Assembly: GCA_017469265.1 (NCBI GenBank)
Contig: JAFUGS010000077.1
Location: forward strand, 1 to 37,649
Direction: 5' to 3'
From: Clostridia bacterium
GTDB lineage: Bacteria > Bacillota > Clostridia > Christensenellales > Aristaeellaceae
Length of the DNA: 37,649 nucleotides
A model generated the notes under the pieces. That model saw only the letters and a program-made list of their open reading frames with translations. It did no database searches and was not told the origin of the DNA. Positions within the stretch are counted from its first letter, which is position 1, and the number at the start of each line of letters is the position of its first letter. The translations under genes and the position numbers were made by a program. This document shows, piece after piece, positions 31,869 through 37,649 of the stretch.

Positions 31869-33191
31869 TTACGGTTCTACCGGCCGCGTCCAGGCCAGCT
31901 CCGTGCAGTCCGCCAGGGGCAGCACCGTCAGGGGCTGCTCCCCCACCAGAAAATAGCCGTATTCCCTGCCCCATGGCGCCTGCCGCACATGCGGCGCGTC
32001 CGTGAGGCGGGGCACCAGCAGGGAAACGGTGACCCCTCCGTCCGGCGGGCTGGTGGTCATGCGGTAATCCTGCGCCGCGATGTATTCACTGAACCGGTCA
32101 TAGCAAAAGGGATCCTCGCCGCAGTGAATCAGCAGCGGCGCGTCCAGCCAGTCCGCCAGCTCCGGCGCGCTCTCCGCCGTCAGGCCGAACATGCGGGGCG
32201 TCCCCAGATACATGCCCACATGATAGCTGCCATGGTTCATGACGATCAGATCGCCGGGCACCAGCGCCTGATGCCAGACCCGCAGCGCCAGGCTGGCCAT
32301 GGGGAAAGCCTTCCCCCGCTGCTGAAGGATGTCGCTCAGATCCGGGTGCGGCAGGCATCCCGCCTGTTCCTCCACCCAGTGCAGATAGCTTCCGCAGTCA
32401 AAGCCGCACAGGTACAGGCGGTCCGACCGGTAGTAGCGGGATTCCTGCAGCGGAAAAAAGCGGTGCATCACCTTTTCCTCGCTGTGCCCGCCGAAGTAAT
32501 AGGGCACGCCGGTTTCCGGCCAGCGGGCCTGCAGCAGGGATCCGGTCTCCTCCCGGTACTGCCGCAGAGCCCAGTGGTCCGCCGGCAGCGCGGACAGCGC
32601 CGCGTCCAGCAGCCGGGAATCAGCGGCCCGGCTTTCCTCCAGGTCCGGCTGCGGCGAGGGAAAGGCCACGGTCACGTAGATCCGGCTTCCCTGAAAAACA
32701 AAGCTTCCCGTATCCTCGCCGTCCGCCGTCTGAACCCGCAGGGAAAACGCCTCTCCTTCCATCAGCGCCGCCCGCATGTAGTCCGTGATTTCCCACAGAT
32801 TCCATCCGGGAAAGGCGGTTCGAACCGTGGAGGCCATGCGTCCGCCCTCCGGCCACAACAGGAATCGGGCCCCTTTTGCCTCGATCTCCGTTCCCTCCAG
32901 CCGCCACCAGGCGCCGGTCACCGTCCCCTGCCGCTGCCGGATCAGCTCCGCCAGCGGCCAGGTGTTTCCCTCCGGGGATCGTCCCTCCAGGCCCAAGGAC
33001 AGCTGCGCGGTCTGCTGTTTTCCCTGGCGCCGGCCCAGAAAGACCAGGCCGTCCGCCCGCTCCCTGTCCACCCGCGTCACCTCCGGCCGGACACGGAACA
33101 CGCAGATCTGCTCCCCGCGCGCTACGGCGCATCCCAGCGCCCAGAGTATCAGAAGCAGCGCCGGCAGCGCCTTCCATCCCATCCCTTTCAT
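31869..33191 (-). CDS. Secreted NlpC/P60-like protein (paralogue 2)
   Basis: A 440-aa exported protein related to the one at 15232-16653. A signal sequence spans about 1-26 (WKALPALLLILWALGCAVARG); it contains a Cys but only an imperfect lipobox. Residues about 27-180 are a beta-rich region ending WNLWEITDYMRAALMEGEAF and GSRIYVTVAF, reminiscent of DNRLRE-type domains. The C-terminal half shares with paralogue 1 the order GVPYYFGG, CGFDCGSYL (C266), HGSYHVGMYLG (H324), LLIHCGEDP (H356) and SPPDGGVTVSLLVP. A cysteine peptidase or amidase acting on the cell wall or a surface glycan is the best guess. The ATG at 33191 with a GGAGGAGG site is preferred over the start nine codons upstream. Confidence 0.72.
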   Translation of the reverse strand: MKGMGWKALPALLLILWALGCAVARGEQICVFRVRPEVTRVDRERADGLVFLGRRQGKQQTAQLSLGLEGRSPEGNTWPLAELIRQRQGTVTGAWWRLEGTEIEAKGARFLLWPEGGRMASTVRTAFPGWNLWEITDYMRAALMEGEAFSLRVQTADGEDTGSFVFQGSRIYVTVAFPSPQPDLEESRAADSRLLDAALSALPADHWALRQYREETGSLLQARWPETGVPYYFGGHSEEKVMHRFFPLQESRYYRSDRLYLCGFDCGSYLHWVEEQAGCLPHPDLSDILQQRGKAFPMASLALRVWHQALVPGDLIVMNHGSYHVGMYLGTPRMFGLTAESAPELADWLDAPLLIHCGEDPFCYDRFSEYIAAQDYRMTTSPPDGGVTVSLLVPRLTDAPHVRQAPWGREYGYFLVGEQPLTVLPLADCTELAWTRPVEP

Positions 33192-33261
33192 GCGTGTTTT
33201 CCTCCTCCAACCTGCCATTGCCGTTTATTCTACCCCATCATTCCCTGAATCGCAAGGCACA

Positions 33262-33293
33262 CAAAAACCAGCCTTCTGAAAGAGAAGGCTGGT
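33262..33293 (-). terminator. Intrinsic terminator of the nifS-nifU operon
   Basis: ACCAGCCTTCT and AGAAGGCTGGT (33267-33277 and 33283-33293) form an 11-bp perfect stem with a 5-nt loop. On the minus strand TTTTTGTG follows. It lies about 110 nt after the nifU-like stop. Confidence 0.85.
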
Positions 33294-33402
33294 CTGGATG
33301 CATGGAAAACGCCAATGGATCCCTCCTGGCCGAAAGCCGCATCCCGTCCTTTGTGCGGAACCGGCTTCGCGCGGGCGGTTTACAGCCGAAGGGCGCCCGT
33401 TT

Positions 33403-33804
33403 TCAGGCGTTTCCGCCGTTTTCAATGCGCTTTCCCGTCCGCTGCTGATAGTCCTCCAGCGCGGACTGAATCGCTTCCTCCGCCAGCACGGAACAGTGCA
33501 TCTTATAATCCGGCAGGCCGTCCAGCGCTTCCGCCACCGCCTTGTTGGTCAGCTTCATGGCATCCGCCACCGGCTTCCCCTTGATCAGCTCCGTCGCCAT
33601 GGAGCTGGATGCGATGGCGCTGCCGCATCCGAAGGTCTCAAACTTCACGTCCTGAATCACGTCATCCTCAATTTTCAGGTACATCTTCATGATGTCGCCG
33701 CATTTGGCATTGCCCACCTCGCCAATGCCGTTGGCATCCTCGATCACGCCCACGTTCCGCGGATTGCGGAAGTGGTCCATCACTTTTTCGCTGTATAACG
33801 CCAT
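33403..33804 (-). CDS. nifU: Iron-sulfur scaffold protein, NifU/IscU type
   Basis: A 133-aa scaffold on which 2Fe-2S and 4Fe-4S clusters are built before transfer to apo-proteins in the cytosol. The three ligand cysteines are in place: C35 with the conserved D37 (NAKCGD), C60 (FGCGSA) and C104 (KMHCSVL). Length and motifs fit the N-terminal-only NifU/IscU type of Clostridia, without the long NifU C-terminus. It lies 71 bp after the cysteine desulfurase gene that supplies sulfur, with an AGGAGG site before the ATG at 33804. Users in this window include the vor ferredoxin-like subunit. A SufU assignment is less likely because the zinc-site spacing of SufU is not seen. Confidence 0.93.
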   Translation of the reverse strand: MALYSEKVMDHFRNPRNVGVIEDANGIGEVGNAKCGDIMKMYLKIEDDVIQDVKFETFGCGSAIASSSMATELIKGKPVADAMKLTNKAVAEALDGLPDYKMHCSVLAEEAIQSALEDYQQRTGKRIENGGNA

Positions 33805-33875
33805 TACCAGATAACCTCCTCTTCTTTCCGCCCGAGCGGGCCGGTTTTTCAGGCCCGGCGCGCCGGCGGCCCGGT

Positions 33876-35060
33876 TTACAGGATGAACTCCTTTTTTCCG
33901 CTCATCAGATCCCGCCAGATCGGCGAGAAGCCCCGCAGGTAGGTGACCACCTCCGTCACCGCTCCCACGATCGTTTTCACATCCTCCGCCGTGATCTCCG
34001 GGCCGATGCTCAGCCGCAGGGAACCGTGGGCTACGTCATGCACCCGGCCGATGGCCAGCAGCACATGGCTGGGATCCAGGTCCCCGGAGGTACACGCGCT
34101 GCCGGAGGAAGCCTGGATTCCCTTATCGTCCAGCAGCAGCAGCAGGGATTCGCCTTCGATGCCCTCAAAGCAGAAGTTCACGTTCCCCGGCAGCCTGCGG
34201 CGCGCGTCGCCGTTCAGATCCCCGTGCGGAATGCCCCGCAGCCCGGCGATCAGCAGATCCCGCATCTCCGTCAGATGCGCGGCGTTCTCCGCCATGTGGG
34301 CGTTTTCCTCCCGCAGGGCCGCCGCCATAGCCGCGATGCCCGCCACGTTCTCCGTGCCGGCCCGCTTTCCCCGCTCCTGGGCGCCGCCCTCGATCAGGCT
34401 GGTAAGCCGGATTCCCTTCCGGGCGTACAGAAAGCCAACGCCCTTGGGGCCGTGAAACTTGTGGGCGGAGGCGGACAGCATATCAATGTTCTCGGCTTTT
34501 ACGTCGATCGGCACATGCCCGACAGCCTGAACCGCGTCCGTATGAAAAAGCACCTTCTTCTCCCGGCAGATCTCCCCAATCTCCCGGATCGGCTGGATGG
34601 TGCCGATTTCATTGTTCGCGTACATGATCGTCACCAGGCAGGTGTCCTCCCGGATGGCGTCCCGCACCTCCTCCGGCCGGATCAGTCCGTCCGAATGCAC
34701 ATCCACCAGCGTCACCTGAAAGCCCTCGGCCTCCAGGCGCTTCAGGGTATGCAGCACCGCGTGATGCTCAAAGGCGGAGGACACAATATGCTTTTTCCCG
34801 CTCTTTTCCCCCAGCCGTGCGGCGGATAGAATCGCCTGATTATCCGCCTCGCTGCCGCCGGAGGTAAACAGAATCTCCCTGGGCTCCGCCCCGATGATGT
34901 CGGCAATGGTAGCTCTCGCCTCCTCCAGGACCTCTTTCGCCCGCTGGCCCACCCCGTACAGGCTGGAGGGGTTTCCCCAGGTTTCCTTCATCACGGCCGT
35001 CATCGTGGCCAGGGCCGTGTCGCTCATTTGGGTTGTCGCGGCGTTATCCGCGTAGATCAT
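33876..35060 (-). CDS. nifS: Cysteine desulfurase, NifS/IscS type
   Basis: A 394-aa pyridoxal-phosphate enzyme that takes sulfur from L-cysteine, giving alanine and a persulfide for the scaffold protein next door. Visible sites: the N-terminal YADNAATT, H99/H100 in SAFEHHAV, the cofactor Lys K201 in SAHKFHGPKG, and the active Cys C323 in SSGSACTSGD, the flexible-loop form of class I enzymes. The start is the ATG at 35060 after a GGAG site; the longer frame lacks one. It is preceded by a perfect consensus promoter and heads the nifS-nifU operon. Class I enzymes in Clostridia are usually annotated NifS; no IscR-like regulator gene is adjacent. Confidence 0.95.
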   Translation of the reverse strand: MIYADNAATTQMSDTALATMTAVMKETWGNPSSLYGVGQRAKEVLEEARATIADIIGAEPREILFTSGGSEADNQAILSAARLGEKSGKKHIVSSAFEHHAVLHTLKRLEAEGFQVTLVDVHSDGLIRPEEVRDAIREDTCLVTIMYANNEIGTIQPIREIGEICREKKVLFHTDAVQAVGHVPIDVKAENIDMLSASAHKFHGPKGVGFLYARKGIRLTSLIEGGAQERGKRAGTENVAGIAAMAAALREENAHMAENAAHLTEMRDLLIAGLRGIPHGDLNGDARRRLPGNVNFCFEGIEGESLLLLLDDKGIQASSGSACTSGDLDPSHVLLAIGRVHDVAHGSLRLSIGPEITAEDVKTIVGAVTEVVTYLRGFSPIWRDLMSGKKEFIL

Positions 35061-35095
35061 GCTTCTTCGCTCCTTTCCGGCTGATCTCAGCATGG

Positions 35096-35124
35096 ATTAT
35101 ATTCCTATTATCCTACTATGTCAA
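35096..35124 (-). promoter_or_regulatory. Perfect consensus promoter of nifS-nifU
   Basis: On the minus strand TTGACA (complement of 35119-35124), a 17-bp spacer and TATAAT (complement of 35096-35101) match all twelve consensus positions, about 35 nt before the ATG. The spacer contains two TAGGA-type direct repeats (TAGGATAA, TAGGAATA) that could be a regulator site. Confidence 0.85.
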
Positions 35125-35203
35125 TATGTTTTATTCAGATCCCCAGCAGATCATTTTCTGCCAGCGGAACATGCGGATTCCCTGCTTCTTTTCCGTTTTT
35201 TCC

Positions 35204-35231
35204 TTGACAGCGCAGGGTTTTCGCGTACCAT
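35204..35231 (+). promoter_or_regulatory. Possible promoter of the second MATE gene
   Basis: TTGACA (35204-35209) is perfect; TACCAT (35226-35231) at 16-bp spacing is a 4-of-6 match to the -10 box. An alternative TAGAAT at 35231-35236 would need 21-bp spacing. Confidence 0.5.
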
Positions 35232-35280
35232 AGAATTGCTTTGCCGCGAGGCGGCGCAGATTTTTGCGGAGAGGGACAGG

Positions 35281-36609
35281 ATGCGTACGGATTTTACGGA
35301 GGGGAAAATTGCCCCGGAGCTGCTGAAGTTTACGGTTCCCCTGGTGCTTGGAAACATCTTCCAGCTGCTTTACAACGCCGCCGACAGCATGGTCGTGGGC
35401 CGTTTCGTGGGCAAGGAGGCCCTGGCGGCCGTGGGGACCTCCAATCCCCTCATGACGCTAGTCATCCTGTTTCTGAACGGCATCACCCTTGGCGCCGGAA
35501 TCCTGATCGGTACCCATTACGGCGCCAGGGATTATGACACCCTGCGCCGGCAGGTCAGCACCACCATGCTGGGCGGTCTCGGCTTTACCGCCGCCATCTC
35601 CGTCCTGTTCATGCTGCTGGCCCGTCCGCTTTTCCTGCTGCTGCAGGTGGAGGAATCCGTCCTGCCCATGGCCGTCTCCTACATGCGGGTCATTTTCTGC
35701 GGACTGGTCTTTACCTTCGTGTACAACTGCCTGGCCGGCGTTCTTCGCGCGCTGGGGGACAGCACCGGCCCGCTGGTCTTCCTGGTCATCAGCGCGGTGC
35801 TGAACATCCTGGGGGATCTGCTCCTGGTGGCCAAATGGCGCATGGGTATCCAGGGCGCCGCCCTGTCCACGGTTCTCTGCGAAGCCATCAGCTGCGTTCT
35901 CTGCCTGCTCTATCTGCAGAAGCGGGAGCCCATGCTGCGGCTGGGAAAGGGCTGGCTCGTCTTTGACCGGGCCCTGTTCCGCCAGACCGTCGCCTATGGC
36001 TGGACCTCCGCCATGCAGCAGGCCACCGTCCAGCTGGGAAAGATCGGCATCCAGGCTATCGTGAACACCATGGGGGTCACCGCCATGGCCGCCTTCACCA
36101 TCGTGAACCGTATCGATGATTTCGCCTACATTCCCCAGCAGAACATCGGCCACGCCATGACCTCCTTCATGGCCATTAACCGGGGCGCCGGCAAGCGGGA
36201 CCGGGTGCGGGAAGGTTTCAGAAAGGGGATGCTTATCGAGATCTGCTACGGCCTCCTCATTTTTCTGGCCTGTCTGCTGCTGGCCTACCCCCTGGTCAGC
36301 CTTTCCACCACGGATCCCCAGGTCACGGCGCATGGCGTCCGTTACCTGCGGCTGATCTCCTTTATGTATCTGCTTCCCGCTCTGACCAATGGCATTCAGG
36401 GCTTTTTCCGGGGCATGGGCGACCTGCGGATCACGCTGATCAGTTCCATCACCAATATGGGCGTCCGCCTGGCCGCCGCGCTGCCGCTGGTCTTCCTGCT
36501 GCATATGGAGCTGGAAGCTCTGCCCTTCAGCTATCTGGCCGGCTGGATCGGCATGCTGCTGGTGGAAGTTCCCCTGCTGCGCAGAACCCTGACCACCTGG
36601 CAGTCCTGA
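35281..36609 (+). CDS. MATE-family efflux transporter (second of two)
   Basis: A 442-aa protein with twelve predicted helices in the two-lobe MATE fold. The N-lobe motif is FQLLYNAADSMVVGRFVGKEALAAVG and its C-lobe counterpart is AMAAFTIVNRIDDFAYIPQQ, the DinF/NorM-like pattern common in Firmicutes. It should export cationic compounds or metabolites in exchange for protons or sodium; the substrate is unknown. The ATG at 35281 has a GGAGAGGGAC site upstream and sits about 50 nt beyond a promoter-like sequence; longer open frames overlap that promoter. It diverges from nifS and is the last GC-rich gene before the AT-richer end. Confidence 0.93.
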   Translation: MRTDFTEGKIAPELLKFTVPLVLGNIFQLLYNAADSMVVGRFVGKEALAAVGTSNPLMTLVILFLNGITLGAGILIGTHYGARDYDTLRRQVSTTMLGGLGFTAAISVLFMLLARPLFLLLQVEESVLPMAVSYMRVIFCGLVFTFVYNCLAGVLRALGDSTGPLVFLVISAVLNILGDLLLVAKWRMGIQGAALSTVLCEAISCVLCLLYLQKREPMLRLGKGWLVFDRALFRQTVAYGWTSAMQQATVQLGKIGIQAIVNTMGVTAMAAFTIVNRIDDFAYIPQQNIGHAMTSFMAINRGAGKRDRVREGFRKGMLIEICYGLLIFLACLLLAYPLVSLSTTDPQVTAHGVRYLRLISFMYLLPALTNGIQGFFRGMGDLRITLISSITNMGVRLAAALPLVFLLHMELEALPFSYLAGWIGMLLVEVPLLRRTLTTWQS

Positions 36610-36622
36610 AACGGGATGGACG

Positions 36623-36660
36623 GAGCCCCGCCCTGCTCCTTAAGAAGAGTGGGAGGGCTC
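36623..36660 (+). other. Imperfect stem-loop after the MATE gene
   Basis: GAGCCC (36623-36628) pairs with GGGCTC (36655-36660), with further inner pairing of CCC/GGG and CTC/GAG. No T-tract follows on the plus strand, so termination is uncertain. Confidence 0.35.
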
Positions 36661-36700
36661 GCATGTCCTAAGACAATCTGGATTTGCGGAGGTAACCGGC

Positions 36701-36778
36701 ATGAAATACGCAATAGAATTGTTCTTCGATCAAAGCACAGAGCTGGAGCTCATTCGAACTTTTGAAATTGTCGGCTAA
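36701..36778 (+). pseudogene. Remnant of a 2'-5' RNA ligase-like gene
   Basis: A GGAGGT ribosome site precedes an ATG at 36701 and a 25-residue frame, MKYAIELFFDQSTELELIRT..., that ends at TAA. The start is close to that of the short 2'-5' RNA ligase-like (2H phosphoesterase) proteins of Firmicutes, which begin MKYAIELYFD and run to about 180 residues with two HxT/S motifs. Neither HxT motif is present here, and no continuation was found in other frames before the next gene. It is probably a 5' fragment left by a deletion, with the flavin-reductase gene now following 53 bp later. A genuine small peptide cannot be excluded. Confidence 0.5.
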
Positions 36779-36831
36779 AACAAACATGGAATTTATCGGG
36801 CTAACCCCAAAAGGTACGGAGGTGCAATCCG

Positions 36832-37398
36832 ATGGAAACAATCAGAAGAAGATCTGTAGATCCTGTATATTCGATGTGCGTTCAGCCTTCTTTCATCATC
36901 GGAACAAACAACGAAGACGGAACGGACAATTTCGCTCCGATCACGTGGATCAGCGTCACGCATGAGGAAGGTGACAGATACCTGCTGGTGATCAGTATAT
37001 CCGGAACGAAGATGACAAAGCGGAACGTACTGCGAACCGGCGTTTTCAGCGCCAACCTTGTCAGCACAGAGATGCTGCCCCTGATGGACTACTTTGGTTC
37101 GCATCATGCTGCGGATGGAAAAAAGAACGGAATGGAATACTCTGTGAGCCGTGGACAGGTGTTGGACGTTCCGGTGCTTGATCAGAGTCCGTGGGTGTAT
37201 GAGTGCGAAGTATCACAGAAACTGGACACCGGAGATTCCACTACATTTTTCTGTCCTATCCGGAACATCCAGATGGATGAACGGCTGATTTGCAAAGACT
37301 CTTTCGATGTCGATCTGACTGTTCTGGATCCGGTTATCTATTCCGGCAAATATCACAGTCTGGGGAAAGTACTCGGAAATATCGGTGACTATCTGTAA
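36832..37398 (+). CDS. Flavin reductase-like FMN-binding protein
   Basis: A 188-aa cytosolic protein of the flavin reductase-like split-barrel family. Typical parts are the N-terminal VQPSFIIGTNNEDGTDNFAP with a following ITWISVTHEEGDRYLLVISI, and TKRNVLRTGVFSANLVST, which in relatives form the FMN pocket. Members reduce flavin with NAD(P)H or simply bind FMN as electron carriers; this one cannot be narrowed further. The ATG at 36832 has a GGAGGT site 7 nt upstream. Base composition is lower in GC than the genes before 36.6 kb, and the next gene (TfoX-N type) follows after 43 bp, so the two may be one operon of accessory origin. Confidence 0.85.
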   Translation: METIRRRSVDPVYSMCVQPSFIIGTNNEDGTDNFAPITWISVTHEEGDRYLLVISISGTKMTKRNVLRTGVFSANLVSTEMLPLMDYFGSHHAADGKKNGMEYSVSRGQVLDVPVLDQSPWVYECEVSQKLDTGDSTTFFCPIRNIQMDERLICKDSFDVDLTVLDPVIYSGKYHSLGKVLGNIGDYL

Positions 37399-37441
37399 CC
37401 AATATCTTTGAGTTTTACAGGCAAGGGAGGAATACCGCGAT

Positions 37442-37649
37442 ATGGCGTCGAGCAGAGAGTATCTGGATTTTATTCTGGAGCAGCTTTCCGGCCTGGAAAG
37501 AATCGCGTATAGGGCTATGATGGGTGAATTCATCCTCTATTATCGCGGAAAGATTGTTGGTGGCATATATGATGACCGTTTTCTGGTCAAGCCCACAAAG
37601 TCTGCTTTGGAGAGGATGCCGGATGCAGACCGGGAGATTCCCTATGAAG
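37442..37649 (+). CDS. TfoX N-terminal-domain protein, cut by the window end
   Basis: The first 69 residues of a TfoX/Sxy N-terminal-domain protein. The opening MASSREYLDFILEQLSGLER and the following AYRAMMGEFILYYRGKIVGG, then IYDDRFLVKPTKSALERMP, is the typical TfoX-N pattern. In Firmicutes these are small stand-alone proteins of about 105-120 residues of unknown role; in gammaproteobacteria TfoX regulates competence, which should not be assumed here. A GGGAGG site lies about 10 nt before the ATG at 37442. The gene continues past the window edge. Confidence 0.87.
   Translation, partial: MASSREYLDFILEQLSGLERIAYRAMMGEFILYYRGKIVGGIYDDRFLVKPTKSALERMPDADREIPYE

Overview
The window looks like a piece of the chromosome of a GC-rich, anaerobic Firmicute of the class Clostridia, probably a gut or rumen lineage. 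Evidence: Firmicutes-type AGGAGG ribosome sites, consensus -35/-10 promoters, a ferredoxin-dependent 2-oxoacid oxidoreductase, ECF-type vitamin uptake, an Lpl-type sugar ABC operon with an AraC regulator, and a CotH-family protein. A Christensenellales-like lineage is my guess from the protein style only; there is no rRNA or marker gene here to place it.

Layout. Positions 1-2.1 kb are an AT-richer accessory patch read on the minus strand: a 52-aa membrane peptide, a 103-aa protein made of HYDEHGHK-type repeats, a 156-aa secreted protein, and a decayed DUF3800 gene. From 2.1 to 7.6 kb a tightly overlapping minus-strand operon encodes five exporters or exporter parts (MATE, the two halves of a ThrE-type threonine/serine exporter, an ABC exporter, an EamA/DMT carrier). 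From 7.7 to 10.1 kb lies a zinc-ribbon membrane protein with a TPM-domain protein. From 10.2 to 14.9 kb is a sugar-type ABC operon (binding protein, two permeases, AraC regulator), preceded by 373 bp of regulatory DNA. At 15.2-16.7 kb is an SH3/NlpC-P60-like secreted protein.

From 16.8 to 22.5 kb is a likely vitamin-uptake operon: HAD phosphatase, a membrane-anchored protein combining a prenyltransferase-like alpha/alpha toroid with a DUF4430 domain (the two lobes of animal transcobalamin/intrinsic factor), EcfT, a fused double EcfA ATPase, and an ECF S component. Next to it, on the plus strand at 22.56-22.75 kb, is a probable small-RNA gene with a perfect consensus promoter, a DtxR-like palindrome at the start site and an intrinsic terminator. 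It converges on the vorDBAC-type 2-oxoacid:ferredoxin oxidoreductase operon (22.8-25.4 kb). One of its C-rich segments can pair with the ribosome site of the beta-subunit gene.

From 25.5 to 36.6 kb are a YkgJ-type cysteine-cluster protein, a plus-strand heterodimeric ABC exporter with one degenerate ATP site, a minus-strand pair (second NlpC/P60-like protein plus a CotH kinase-like protein), the nifS-nifU iron-sulfur assembly pair, and a divergent MATE transporter. The last kilobase is again AT-richer: a remnant of a 2'-5' RNA ligase-like gene, a flavin-reductase-fold protein, and the start of a TfoX-N protein cut by the window edge.

The two most interesting systems are the transcobalamin-like ECF cassette and the putative metal-controlled small RNA beside the iron-rich oxidoreductase operon. 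Both are inferences from sequence features and need searches or experiments to confirm.
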